Source: Gordonia rubripertincta
GTDB lineage: Bacteria > Actinomycetota > Actinomycetes > Mycobacteriales > Mycobacteriaceae
DNA length: 64,000 nucleotides
Assembly (NCBI RefSeq): GCF_038024875.1
Contig: NZ_CP136136.1
Location: forward strand, 248,001-312,000
Reading direction: 5' to 3'
The translations under genes and the position numbers were made by a program. The notes beneath the pieces are model-generated. The model made no database searches and was not told where the DNA came from. It worked only from the letters and a program-made list of their open reading frames with translations. Numbering within the stretch: the first letter of the stretch is position 1; every line of letters begins with the position of its first letter. Below are positions 26,176-35,191 of this stretch, one piece after another.

Positions 26176-27294
26176 ATGACACTCACCACCAAGGCCGCCG
26201 TTCTGACCGCCCCCGGAAAGCCTTTCGAGATCGTCGAACTCGACCTCGACGAGCCCCGTGAGGGTGAGGTCCTGATCAAGTACACCGCTGCCGGTCTGTG
26301 CCACTCCGACCTCCACCTCACCGACGGCGACCTGCCGCCGCGATACCCGATCGTGGGTGGTCACGAAGGCTCCGGCATCATCGAGGCCGTCGGGCCCGGG
26401 GTCACCAAGGTCAAGCCGGGCGACCATGTCGTGTGCAGCTTCATCCCCAACTGCGGCACCTGTCGTTACTGCTCGACGGGACGACAGAACCTGTGCGACA
26501 TGGGCGCGACCATCCTCGAGGGCTCGATGCCCGATGGCACCTTCCGATTCCATTCGGGCAAGGAAGATTTCGGCGCGATGTGCATGCTCGGCACCTTCTC
26601 CGAACGCGCCATCATCTCCCAGCACTCGGTGGTGAAGGTCGACGACTGGCTCCCGTTGGACAAGGCCGTGCTCGTCGGTTGCGGCGTGCCGTCGGGCTGG
26701 GGCACCTCCGTCTACGCCGGCGGGGTGCGCCCCGGTGACACCGTGGTCATCTACGGCATCGGCGGACTGGGTATCAACGCGGTGCAGGGTGCGGTGTCGG
26801 CCGGCGCCAAGTTCATCGTCGTCGTCGACCCGGTCGACATGAAGCGTGACGCCGCACTGAAATTCGGTGCGACCCACGCCTACTCCGATCCGCAGGAGGC
26901 CGCCGCCAAGGTCAACGAGCTGACCTGGGGTCAGGGCGCCGATCAGGCACTGATCCTGGTGGGCACGGTCGACGAGGAGGTCGTGTCCAACGCGACAGCC
27001 GTCGTCGGCAAGGGTGGCACCGTGGTCATCACCGGGCTCGCCGATCCGGCCAAGCTAACCGTGCACGTGTCGGGCACCGACCTGACGCTGAACCAGAAGA
27101 CGATCAAGGGCAGCCTGTTCGGCTCGGCCAACCCGCAGTACGACATCGTCAAGCTGCTGCGTCTCTACGATCAGGGTCAGCTCAAGCTCGACGAGTTGGT
27201 CACCACGACCTACACCCTCGACCAGGTCAACGAGGGCTACCAGGACCTCCGTGACGGAAAGAACCTGCGCGGGGTCATCATCCACGGCGAATGA
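26176..27294 (+). CDS. NDMA-dependent (mycofactocin-type) zinc alcohol dehydrogenase
   Basis: 372-aa medium-chain zinc alcohol dehydrogenase. Catalytic zinc region CHSDLH and GGHEGSG, structural zinc cysteines in CGTCRYCSTGRQNLC and a Rossmann motif GIGGLG are visible. The pattern MLGTFSE, DLPLDKAVLVGCGVPSGWG is diagnostic of the Rxyl_3153-type NDMA-dependent family, whose NAD(H) is tightly bound and needs mycofactocin for recycling. Members of this family are found essentially only in mycofactocin genomes, and the mft locus lies 24 kb away. AGGAG precedes ATG 26176. It follows the ALDH by 48 bp, so the two form an operon. Confidence 0.88.
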   Translation: MTLTTKAAVLTAPGKPFEIVELDLDEPREGEVLIKYTAAGLCHSDLHLTDGDLPPRYPIVGGHEGSGIIEAVGPGVTKVKPGDHVVCSFIPNCGTCRYCSTGRQNLCDMGATILEGSMPDGTFRFHSGKEDFGAMCMLGTFSERAIISQHSVVKVDDWLPLDKAVLVGCGVPSGWGTSVYAGGVRPGDTVVIYGIGGLGINAVQGAVSAGAKFIVVVDPVDMKRDAALKFGATHAYSDPQEAAAKVNELTWGQGADQALILVGTVDEEVVSNATAVVGKGGTVVITGLADPAKLTVHVSGTDLTLNQKTIKGSLFGSANPQYDIVKLLRLYDQGQLKLDELVTTTYTLDQVNEGYQDLRDGKNLRGVIIHGE

Positions 27295-27312
27295 GCCGAT
27301 GACCGGAACACG

Positions 27313-27353
27313 CGAACAGCTCGCCGGCGGCTCACTCGCCGGCGAGCTGTTCG
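27313..27353. terminator. Convergent hairpin terminator
   Basis: A perfect 16-bp inverted repeat (CGAACAGCTCGCCGGC and its complement) around a 9-bp loop lies between the ADH (stop 27294) and the convergent FUSC gene (stop 27332, inside the loop). It probably ends transcription in both directions, though neither side has a strong T-tract. Confidence 0.7.
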
Positions 27354-29413
27354 TCTGCACGAGAGGCGCGGACGGGCCCGGCGATCGCCGCGCGCATGCG
27401 CTGCACCGAGGCGATGAGTCGTCGGGCCTGCCGGACCGGTGAGGCGTCAGCGAGCTCCGTCGCAGGGACGGTGTTCTCGACCCTGACGTCCTTCGTCCGC
27501 TTTCCCATCGTCGTCGCCGCGACACCGCCGTGTTCGATCGCCGACACCGTCGCGTCGGCGGCACGACGGAGCTCCGCGACGAGATCCTGTTCGATCTCCG
27601 GCTCGACTCGGTCGCTGTTCCCGGTGTGTTCGGCGGACCGCGCCAGACCGATCGCCGACCACGCGAGCCCCCTCGCCTCGCGTGTCGTCTCGTGGAGGTG
27701 CGGCCGCAGACGACGCAACATCGATCGATGGAATCGGCTGAGAGAGAACACCGCAGAGGTCGCGGTGTCGAGCATGGCGGCCTCGGCCCCGTCGAGCACC
27801 CGTACGGCGGCCAGGGACGCGTCGGAATCGGCTTCCCCCGGCCGGTTCTCGCCTCCGCGCAGGGCGACGGAGGCCAGGTCGACGAGGGCGTCGAAGTATG
27901 CCCGCAGCTTGGTGTCGAGGACGGGTGAGGTCGGCGTGCTCAGAATGAGGAAGGCCGCGGCCGCACCGACCAGGGCACCACACAGCGTCTCCTCGATGCG
28001 CCACTCGAGGACGTGGCGGTTCAGGACACCGAGCAGGTCGTAGCTGTTGGTGAGGACGATCGTGATGAAAAGGATCGTCCAGGTGTAGGAGATCGCACCG
28101 AGATAGAAGGCGAAGAAGACCGCGCAGACCACGATCACGTACTGCACCGCGGGGTGTTCACCGATGACCAACACGGCGGCGACGCCGATCACCAGGCCGA
28201 CCGCCGTGCCCTGAACGCGTTTGACGGCCTTGGTGAGAATGGCTCCGCGAGTTGCCATTCCGTTGAAGACCATGAAGGCGCTGAGCACCGCCCAGTACCA
28301 GCGGCTCGCCGAGATCAGCTCGCCGACGGCGAGCGCCACCGAACACGCAACCATGACCTGGAGTGCGAATCGGGTGGTGTCGGGCCTCGGTGCCTTCTTC
28401 GACGGCGCCGAGGTCTTCCGGGTGGATGTCGCCCCGGTTGATGTCGCAGGCGTGGTCGCCTTTCGGCGCCGGACGGTGATCGAGCGCAGATCGGCCGTCG
28501 CCGACACGACGTTGCGCAACGTCTCGCGGGTCGGGTCCGGCGCGACGAACGCCGGGGTGGCAGCGTCACCCGGCGACCTCAGCGCACCGCGGACCTGCGA
28601 CACCGCCTGGGCGACGGCGGGATCCGCTGGGTGCTCGGCCACCCGGAAAGCTGTCTGTTCGCTCGCCAGATGCAGCATCGAGACCCGGCGCGACAGGGTG
28701 GTGTCATCCAGATCCGTGTAGTGCGCGGCATCGTAGTTCTTCTGCCATCCGGCGACCGCGCTCGTCGCGGCCGACAGCCGGGTCACCGCCCCCGCCAGCC
28801 GCTGCCGCCCGGTCTCCGGTTCGCTCGCGACCCTGAGCAGATCGTCGGCGCAGACCTCCACGCTCCGCAGGAGGCGCCCCAGTTCCTCACCCGGCCGGTC
28901 GGGGACCAGCACCAGGCGCACGAACAGTGCGCTCGCCACGGCGATGACGACGAGGCCGCACAGCACCGGCAGCGTGTGCAGGTCGGCCCCCATCACCACG
29001 GCGAAGAAGAAGGCGAAGAAGCCGAAGAAGCCGAGCGCACTCCCCCGCGGCCCGTAGCGCGTCGTCCAGGCGGCGAGACCGGCGATCGCGACGAAGGCGA
29101 CCGCCCGCGCGACCGGCCACGGATGCAACAGGCACGCGAGGAGTGCCGCCGCGAAGCCGGGGACGAGCAGCGCGACGGTCGTGATGATCCGCGCGCGCGC
29201 GGTGGTGTCCTTGACCGCACCGACCGTCGCCCACAGCGACAGGAAGGCGGCCGACAGTTCGGCGGCGACCGGCAGGCTCACCACGGAGCGGATCGCGAGC
29301 ACCACCAGGGCGCCGATGGCCATCGCCGACGCGCCCCGCGCCGCCTTGCGCAAGCGGGCCGCTCCGGGGTCACGCGTGGTGAGCAGAGCGGTCAGTGCGA
29401 AAGGCGGTGCCAT
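27332..29413 (-). CDS. FUSC-family inner-membrane protein
   Basis: 693-aa FUSC/aromatic-acid exporter-like protein. Two membrane blocks are seen: residues about 25-165 (five or six segments, including FFGFFAFFFAVVMG) and about 355-490 (DTTRFALQVMVACSVALAVG to AAAFLILSTP), separated by a soluble linker that contains a Ser/Thr/Lys-rich stretch. A C-terminal soluble region of about 200 aa follows. Such proteins are thought to form half of an efflux assembly. ATG 29413 is chosen over 29425; both are plausible. Its last codons lie within the shared hairpin terminator. Confidence 0.85.
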   Translation of the reverse strand: MAPPFALTALLTTRDPGAARLRKAARGASAMAIGALVVLAIRSVVSLPVAAELSAAFLSLWATVGAVKDTTARARIITTVALLVPGFAAALLACLLHPWPVARAVAFVAIAGLAAWTTRYGPRGSALGFFGFFAFFFAVVMGADLHTLPVLCGLVVIAVASALFVRLVLVPDRPGEELGRLLRSVEVCADDLLRVASEPETGRQRLAGAVTRLSAATSAVAGWQKNYDAAHYTDLDDTTLSRRVSMLHLASEQTAFRVAEHPADPAVAQAVSQVRGALRSPGDAATPAFVAPDPTRETLRNVVSATADLRSITVRRRKATTPATSTGATSTRKTSAPSKKAPRPDTTRFALQVMVACSVALAVGELISASRWYWAVLSAFMVFNGMATRGAILTKAVKRVQGTAVGLVIGVAAVLVIGEHPAVQYVIVVCAVFFAFYLGAISYTWTILFITIVLTNSYDLLGVLNRHVLEWRIEETLCGALVGAAAAFLILSTPTSPVLDTKLRAYFDALVDLASVALRGGENRPGEADSDASLAAVRVLDGAEAAMLDTATSAVFSLSRFHRSMLRRLRPHLHETTREARGLAWSAIGLARSAEHTGNSDRVEPEIEQDLVAELRRAADATVSAIEHGGVAATTMGKRTKDVRVENTVPATELADASPVRQARRLIASVQRMRAAIAGPVRASRADEQLAGE

Positions 29414-29525
29414 GCCCGGAATCATCTCATCGCCGGATGGGTACGCCCGGCGTCACAGCAGCATGTTCGTGCCGCTCGGGTGCGGTCGCACACGCCTACT
29501 CGAGCGGTGGTGCTTCAATCACCGT

Positions 29526-30140
29526 GTGACTGCGACCTGGTGGATCCGTGTACTCCGTATCGTGTTCGCGGCGCTTGGCACCTGGGCCCTCATCTATCAG
29601 GTGATGGTCCGCCTCGACGACCCCGACTTCACCCTGTGGAACTTCTTCGGCTACTTCACGGTGCTCAGCAACATCGCCGCCGCGGTCGTACTGCTCGTCG
29701 GCGGACTACTCGCCCCCACCGGGCCGGCGTGGGAGTGGTTCCGCGGAGCCGTGACCACCTGCATGGTGATCACCGGCATCGTCTACGCGCTGCTGCTCAG
29801 CGGGGTCGACGTGGACGTCACCTACAGCTGGGTGAACGACGTGCTCCACCGCATCGTCCCCCTGGTGATGCTGGTGGACTGGGCCCTGGTGCGCGCCAGG
29901 CGACTTCCCGATCGCAGCTGGCTGACCTGGCTGGCCATCCCGCTGGTGTACGGCGTGTACTCACTCATCCGCGGGCCCATCGTCGACTGGTACCCGTACC
30001 CGTTCCTCGACCCGCGCGAGCAGGGTTACGTGTCGATGACCATCTCGCTGGTGGTCGTGTTCGTCGGTATGACGCTCATGTCCTTCGGCGTGTACTGGGT
30101 CGGGACGCGCGGGCGGTCGCGAGACGAGTCGCCGGCCTGA
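29526..30140 (+). CDS. Pr6Pr-family membrane protein
   Basis: 204-aa integral membrane protein with six predicted segments. The pattern LWNFFGYFTVLSN, SWVNDVLHRIVPLVMLVDWAL, LVYGVYSLIRGPIVDWYPYPFLDP is that of the Pr6Pr (FAR-17a/AIG1-like) family. Start GTG 29526 (reading MTATWWIRVL) fits the first helix; the open frame upstream overlaps the divergent FUSC promoter and is not used. Function unknown. Confidence 0.82.
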   Translation: MTATWWIRVLRIVFAALGTWALIYQVMVRLDDPDFTLWNFFGYFTVLSNIAAAVVLLVGGLLAPTGPAWEWFRGAVTTCMVITGIVYALLLSGVDVDVTYSWVNDVLHRIVPLVMLVDWALVRARRLPDRSWLTWLAIPLVYGVYSLIRGPIVDWYPYPFLDPREQGYVSMTISLVVVFVGMTLMSFGVYWVGTRGRSRDESPA

Positions 30141-30153
30141 CCGCCCCCGTACA

Positions 30154-30798
30154 TCAGTCGTTCTCGTCGACCCCCAGCGACACCGCGAGCTGCTCGCACC
30201 AGGTGTCGACGACCTGCGCACGGCGCGCCGAATCGTCGGTCAGGGTGTCGGCCAGGCCGAGCCCGCGCGCGAAGTCGAGGGTCGCCTGCACGAGACGGTG
30301 CCCCTTCTCGTCGGCCGGCGAAACCCCCATCGCCGCCATCGTGCGCTGATGGGCCGCACGGGCGAACTTCGCCTCCAGCGGCAGGATCAGGGTGCGCAGG
30401 GCGGGATCGGAGGCTGCGGCCGCCCACACCTGCAGGGCCGCCTTGAATTCCGTTCCGGTGTAGACCTCGACCATTCGTTGGACGGCTGCCAGCACGCGCG
30501 CCGGGGTGATCGGCCCGCCCGGCTCGACCGACGCCCCGGACCTGCTGTCCGCCGCCGTCGTGAGGTCGTCGAAGACCTGCTCGAGCGCAGCGGTGATGAG
30601 CGACTCCCGCGTCGGGAAGTGATGCTGCGCAGCGCCTCGCGAGACGCCGGCGCGTTCGGCGACCGCGGCGACGGTGGCAGCCGCCCAGCCGTCCGCCGCG
30701 AGTGCGTCGATCGTCGCCCGCAGCAGGCGCTCACGCGTCAGGCGTGAGCGTTCCTGCTGCGGTTCACGACGATTCGACGAGACTCGCGCGGAAACCAT
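30154..30798 (-). CDS. TetR-family regulator of the acyl-CoA dehydrogenase cluster
   Basis: 214-aa TetR protein. Helix-turn-helix at about residues 20-65 (WAAATVAAVAERAGVSRGAA followed by QHHFPTRESLI). The C-terminal domain (FKAALQVWAAAASDPALR, LDFARGLGLAD) matches the pattern of actinobacterial TetR proteins beside fatty-acid genes. It starts 10 bp after the acyl-CoA dehydrogenase stop on the same strand, so it is likely autoregulated within the operon. Confidence 0.85.
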   Translation of the reverse strand: MVSARVSSNRREPQQERSRLTRERLLRATIDALAADGWAAATVAAVAERAGVSRGAAQHHFPTRESLITAALEQVFDDLTTAADSRSGASVEPGGPITPARVLAAVQRMVEVYTGTEFKAALQVWAAAASDPALRTLILPLEAKFARAAHQRTMAAMGVSPADEKGHRLVQATLDFARGLGLADTLTDDSARRAQVVDTWCEQLAVSLGVDEND

Positions 30799-30808
30799 CG
30801 GTACTACC

Positions 30809-31981
30809 TCAGTACGACTTCGGGAGGCCGAGGCTGGCCTGTGCGACGAAGTTGAGGATCATCTCGCGGCTGACCGGTGCGACGCGGGCGATGCGGACGA
30901 GACTCAGCATCGGTGCGATGCCGTATTCGGTGGTCAGCCCGTTGCCACCCATCGAGTGCACAGCCTGGTCGACGAGCTTCACCGCGGCCTCGGCAGCGGC
31001 GTACTTCGCCATGTTCGCCGGCTCGGCGGCACCCCAGTCGTCGCCCGCGTCATACATCGTCGCGGCCTTCTGCATCATGAGCTTGGCCATCTCGAGCTCG
31101 ATCTTGCCCTGCGCCAACGGATGCGCGATGGCCTGGTGTGCGCCGATCGGCGTCTTCCACACCGTGCGCTCCTTGACGTAGGAGACCGCTTTGTCGAGTG
31201 CGAACCGTCCCATGCCGACAGCCGAGGCCGCAGCCATGATCCGTTCCGGGTTCAGCCCGGCGAACAGCTGGCTGAGGGCCGCGTCCTCGTCGCCGACGAG
31301 TGCCTCGGCGGGCAACCGAACGTCGTCGAGGAACAGTTGGAACTGCTTCTCCGGGTTCTGCAGCTCCATGTCGATCATGGTGTAGGAGAAGTTCTCCGCG
31401 TCGGTCGGCACGATGAACAGCGCCGGCTTCAGCTTGCCGGTCTTGGCGTCTTCGGTACGCGCCACGATCAGGACGGCCTGGGCCTGGTCGACACCGGAGA
31501 TGTAGACCTTCTGGCCCGACAGCAGCCAGTCCGCCCCGTCCCGACGGGCGGTGGTGGTGATGTTGTGCGAGTTCGATCCCGCGTCGGGTTCGGTGATGCC
31601 GAACGCCATCGTGATCGAGCCGTCCGCGAGGCCCGGCAGCCATTGCTGCTTCTGCTCGTCGGTGCCGAAGCGCGCAATCACGTTGCCGCAGATCGCCGGC
31701 GAGACCACCAGCATCAGCAGGCCGGTACCGGAGGCGGCGATCTCCTCCATGACGATCGCGAGCTCGTACATCCCGGCACCGCCGCCGCCGTACTCCTCGG
31801 GCAGATTGACGCCGATGAAGCCGAGCTTGCCCGCCTCCGCCCACAGTTCGTCGGTCTTGCGCCCCTCACGGGCACAATCCCGGAAATACTCCTGGCCGTA
31901 CTTCGCGGCCAGACCGGCGACCGCGGAACGCAGCGCGGCACGCTCCGGGGTCTCGACGAAGGGGTTCTCCAAGGCTGTCAT
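30809..31981 (-). CDS. Acyl-CoA dehydrogenase (second of pair)
   Basis: 390-aa FAD-dependent acyl-CoA dehydrogenase. FAD-contact motif FGITEPDAGSNSHN, flavin-loop VYISGVDQA and the IVD-type catalytic Glu in NPERIMAAA (about residue 246) are present, while the MCAD-position Glu is absent. The C-terminus reads HSMGGNGLTTEYG. It is 46 bp after the first acyl-CoA dehydrogenase and 10 bp before TetR. The two may act in sequence or as a heteromer, as known for sterol side-chain FadE pairs. Substrate not predictable. Confidence 0.9.
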   Translation of the reverse strand: MTALENPFVETPERAALRSAVAGLAAKYGQEYFRDCAREGRKTDELWAEAGKLGFIGVNLPEEYGGGGAGMYELAIVMEEIAASGTGLLMLVVSPAICGNVIARFGTDEQKQQWLPGLADGSITMAFGITEPDAGSNSHNITTTARRDGADWLLSGQKVYISGVDQAQAVLIVARTEDAKTGKLKPALFIVPTDAENFSYTMIDMELQNPEKQFQLFLDDVRLPAEALVGDEDAALSQLFAGLNPERIMAAASAVGMGRFALDKAVSYVKERTVWKTPIGAHQAIAHPLAQGKIELEMAKLMMQKAATMYDAGDDWGAAEPANMAKYAAAEAAVKLVDQAVHSMGGNGLTTEYGIAPMLSLVRIARVAPVSREMILNFVAQASLGLPKSY

Positions 31982-32027
31982 CGCGTCTTTCCTCTGTGTA
32001 GGTGTGGTTTCGGATGATGGCGGCGGC

Positions 32028-33191
32028 TCAGGCGTGGAAGCCGAGTCGCTTGGCGGCCAGTCCGTTGAGAATCTCGGTGGTGCCGCCGCCGATGCCGATG
32101 ATGCGCATGTCCCGGTACTGGCGCTCGACTTCGGTGCCGGTCATGTAACCGAGTCCACCGTGCAGCTGAACGGCCTTGTTGGCCACCCATTCTCCGGCTT
32201 CGACCGCGGTGTTCTTGGCGAAACACACCTCGGCGATGAGGTCGTCGTGCGAGGTCGCCTTCCGCTCCACCACGGCGCGCGTGTAGATGCGGGCGATGTC
32301 GATACGACGCGCCATCTCGGTCAGGGTGTCCTGCACCGACTGTCGCGCGATGATCGGCTTGCCGAAGGTCTCGCGATCACGGGCCCACTGCACGGTGAGG
32401 TCGAGACACCGCTGGGCGCTGGCGTAGGCCTGGACGGCCAGACCCGACCGCTCGGTGACGAAAGCCATGGCGATCTGGGCGAATCCGGAGTTCTCCGGTC
32501 CGACGAGGTTCTTCACCGGGACACGTGCGTCGACGAAGGACAGCTCCGCGGTGTCCGAGCAGCGCCAGCCCATCTTGTCGAGTTTGCGGGTGACGGTGAA
32601 TCCGGGGGTGTCCTTGTCGATGACGAGGAGGGACACGCCGCCGGCCCCCGGTCCGCCGGTGCGGACGGCCGCCACGACGAAGTCGGCCCGGACGGCCGAG
32701 GTGATGTAGGTCTTCGCGCCGTTGACGACAAAGAAGTCGCCGTCGCGCTCGGCCTTGGTGGCCAGGTGGCCGACATCGCTGCCACCACCGGGTTCGGTGA
32801 TCGCGAGCGAGCCGATCTTCTCACCGGCGAGAGTCGGGCGTACCCAGCGGTCGATCTGCTCCGGATCGCCGGCGGCGATCAGGTGCGGCAGGGCGATGCC
32901 GTGGGTGAACAGGCCCGCGAAGATGCCGCCGGCCGCACCGGCGTAGTGCAGTTCCTCGGCGAGGATCGTCGTGTCGATGATGTCGCCGCCGGAGCCGCCG
33001 ACCTCCTCGGGCACCCCGAGGCCGAACAGGCCGAGCTTGGCGGCCTCGAGGTGAAGCGAACGCGGGATCTCGCCGTCGCGCTCCCAGTCGTCCTGGAAGG
33101 GCAGGATGTGCTTCTCGACGAACTTGCGGACCATCGAACGCAGTTCGAGACGTTCCGGCGTGTCCCAGACGTTGGGGCTGGTGATGGGCAC
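32028..33191 (-). CDS. Acyl-CoA dehydrogenase (first of pair)
   Basis: 387-aa acyl-CoA dehydrogenase. FAD motif LAITEPGGGSDVGH, YITSAVRADF and IVD-type Glu in VTERSGLAVQ are present; the MCAD-position residue is Gly (IGIGGGTTEIL). GTG 33191 is chosen because AAGGAG is 6 bases upstream; the frame extends to 33455 without a site. It heads the operon acd-acd-tetR. The upstream TIGR03084 gene, 61 bp away on the same strand, may be in the same transcript. Confidence 0.9.
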   Translation of the reverse strand: MPITSPNVWDTPERLELRSMVRKFVEKHILPFQDDWERDGEIPRSLHLEAAKLGLFGLGVPEEVGGSGGDIIDTTILAEELHYAGAAGGIFAGLFTHGIALPHLIAAGDPEQIDRWVRPTLAGEKIGSLAITEPGGGSDVGHLATKAERDGDFFVVNGAKTYITSAVRADFVVAAVRTGGPGAGGVSLLVIDKDTPGFTVTRKLDKMGWRCSDTAELSFVDARVPVKNLVGPENSGFAQIAMAFVTERSGLAVQAYASAQRCLDLTVQWARDRETFGKPIIARQSVQDTLTEMARRIDIARIYTRAVVERKATSHDDLIAEVCFAKNTAVEAGEWVANKAVQLHGGLGYMTGTEVERQYRDMRIIGIGGGTTEILNGLAAKRLGFHA

Positions 33192-33252
33192 CCGAGGCTC
33201 CTTAGGTGATGTGGCTGCGGTGTGGAACGAATGGAGGGTTCGAGACGGGCGT

Positions 33253-34056
33253 TCAGGCGCCGCGCGGCTCGCGGCCGGCACCCGGAGGCCCGGCGAAACA
33301 CTGTGCGATACCGGACCATTCGAGCGCATCCTCGCCGACGAACTCCAGGTCGAGGTCGGCGACGGCGCGTCGCTGGGTGACGAGCTGGCAGAAGTCCAGC
33401 GCCGAGCCGCGCACGATGTTCGACGCGTCCTCGGGACCCCAGGTCCACAACTCACCCGCCGGCGAGGTCAGGGCGTAGCGGAACGGTTCGGCCGGCGGGA
33501 CCTTGCCGTTGACGATGTAGGCGAAATCGCGTGTGCGCACACCGATGTGCGCGACGTGGCGGATGCGGTCGCTGGGCAGCACCGTCACCCCGAGGGCGTC
33601 GGCGATGTCGAGACCGTGCGCCCAGGTCTCCATCAGCCGCGCGGTCGCCATCGACGCCGCCGACATCGGCGGGCCGAACCACGGGATCTTCACACCCTGG
33701 GGCACTTCCCGGAGCGCGTCCGCCAGCTTTGCTCGCGCGAGTCGCCAGCCCGCGAGGATCTCCTCGACCGGGGCACCCGCCCCGGCCTCGGCGGCATCGT
33801 CGACGTAGGTCTCGGGGCTGTTCTGCAGAGCCTCGGTCACCAGCTCGGTGAAGCGCTCGGGATCGGTCGCCGCGATGGCGGCGACCTCGTCGGTCCACGC
33901 AAGGTGCGCGATCTGGTGGGCGATGGTCCACCCCGGGGCCGGCGTCGGCGTGGCCCATCCCGCGTCGTCGAGGTCACGGACCAGCGCGTCGAGCTGGTCT
34001 GACTCGGCTTCGAGGTCTGCCACGACGCCGTACACGGCCGCTGCTCGATCGGTCAT
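33253..34056 (-). CDS. TIGR03084-type metal-binding (DinB/maleylpyruvate-isomerase-fold) protein
   Basis: 267-aa protein of the actinobacterial TIGR03084 family in the DinB-like fold. The metal-binding candidates are His in TIAHQIAHLAWTD, MATARLMETWAHGLDIADAL and RHVAHIGVRTRDF. A C-terminal domain (TWGPEDASNIVRGSALDFC) resembles mycothiol-dependent isomerase tails. ATG 34056 starts the conserved region. Its place beside two acyl-CoA dehydrogenases suggests acyl catabolism, but the reaction is unknown. Confidence 0.8.
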   Translation of the reverse strand: MTDRAAAVYGVVADLEAESDQLDALVRDLDDAGWATPTPAPGWTIAHQIAHLAWTDEVAAIAATDPERFTELVTEALQNSPETYVDDAAEAGAGAPVEEILAGWRLARAKLADALREVPQGVKIPWFGPPMSAASMATARLMETWAHGLDIADALGVTVLPSDRIRHVAHIGVRTRDFAYIVNGKVPPAEPFRYALTSPAGELWTWGPEDASNIVRGSALDFCQLVTQRRAVADLDLEFVGEDALEWSGIAQCFAGPPGAGREPRGA

Positions 34057-34146
34057 GCGCACAGCGTCACACAGGACCGGGGAGGAATCAAGCACGCTTG
34101 ATTGTTTCTTACCCGGCGCACAGAGAACCGCCGCGGGGATGTCGTG

Positions 34147-35088
34147 TCAGCGGTAGTGGATGTCCAACGTTGCGCGGCTGAGCAGGACGTCGTCGTACGA
34201 AGTCATTGTCGCCTCGAAGGAGGCGATCCGACGCCCGGTCTTGATCGGTGTCACTTCGACCGTGACCTCACCGCCGTCGACTGCGGGCGACCGGTAGAAA
34301 CCGATGGCCATGTCGCCGATCGAGTACTCCTGACCGACCCCGGCATGGAGGTGGCCGGCGAACGAACCCGCCTGACCGACGATGGCGGCGATGACGCCGC
34401 CGTGCATGGTGCCGAACATGTTGCCCATCCAGGGATCGGTGGCGCTGCGGAAGCGGACGCCCGCTTCACGCTCGGTGGCCCCGTCGAGCACCTCGACCGT
34501 GCCGTTGAGCATCTCGACGAGCGGCCCGGGATCGCGCTGCTTGGTGGCTATTTCTTCCACCACCGCCCGGCCGGACAGACCCGCCGGGATCGCCGCGGGC
34601 AGCGTCACGCCGTGGTGGTCGTCGCACTTCGGCGATGCCGTCGCGAGCTCGGCGGCCGATGCCGCACCCGCCACAGCGCGCCCCACCCGAACATTGCGCG
34701 CGGTACCGAAGCAGCACAGTTGCCCTGCGCCAGAGCGGATCTCGATACTCGTCGAACCCCAGCCGTCATCGTGCATCACGACCTCGGCACGCGCCGCGAG
34801 CAGGTCGCCTATTTGTGCGCGACCATGTGTCGACAGCGAGAGACGCGCCTGCAGGGTCGCAGCCGCCGGGTCTCCGTGGACGCGATGGAACGGGAGGCCG
34901 CCGCAGTGATCGAAGAGGACGGCGAGCGCGGGCAGCTCGATCAGGCCGCGATGGTCGGCGAACTGCGAGCACAGCAACTGGGAAGCACGGACACCCTTCT
35001 CCTCGACGGTGAGGTCGCCGAGGTGGAAGGCGGACAGCGGGTCGTGCGGCCCCGGGTTCGATGACTCGGGAAGATCCAGATCGCTCAT
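34147..35088 (-). CDS. Double-hotdog thioesterase (PaaI-like)
   Basis: 313-aa protein with two hotdog-fold halves (residues about 30-150 and 175-313). The second carries the PaaI-type motif GNMFGTMHGGVIAAIVGQAG, and the first a degenerate FADHRGLIELPALAVLFDHCGG. It probably hydrolyses an acyl-CoA. It precedes the TIGR03084/acyl-CoA dehydrogenase genes with a gap of about 90 bp on the same strand. ATG 35088 is clear. Confidence 0.8.
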   Translation of the reverse strand: MSDLDLPESSNPGPHDPLSAFHLGDLTVEEKGVRASQLLCSQFADHRGLIELPALAVLFDHCGGLPFHRVHGDPAAATLQARLSLSTHGRAQIGDLLAARAEVVMHDDGWGSTSIEIRSGAGQLCCFGTARNVRVGRAVAGAASAAELATASPKCDDHHGVTLPAAIPAGLSGRAVVEEIATKQRDPGPLVEMLNGTVEVLDGATEREAGVRFRSATDPWMGNMFGTMHGGVIAAIVGQAGSFAGHLHAGVGQEYSIGDMAIGFYRSPAVDGGEVTVEVTPIKTGRRIASFEATMTSYDDVLLSRATLDIHYR

Positions 35089-35191
35089 ACGTCTTCTGTA
35101 TCAGCAGAGTGCCGCCGACCTCACCTTGAGGAGTCCAACATCACTCCCGTACGCTGTGGGTTCGTAGTGTCCAGAGTGACGGGAGATACAC

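Noticed and set aside
24726..26321. 531-aa minus-strand frame opposite the aldehyde dehydrogenase
   Set aside because: Its composition mirrors the ALDH codons, and the ALDH has all catalytic motifs.
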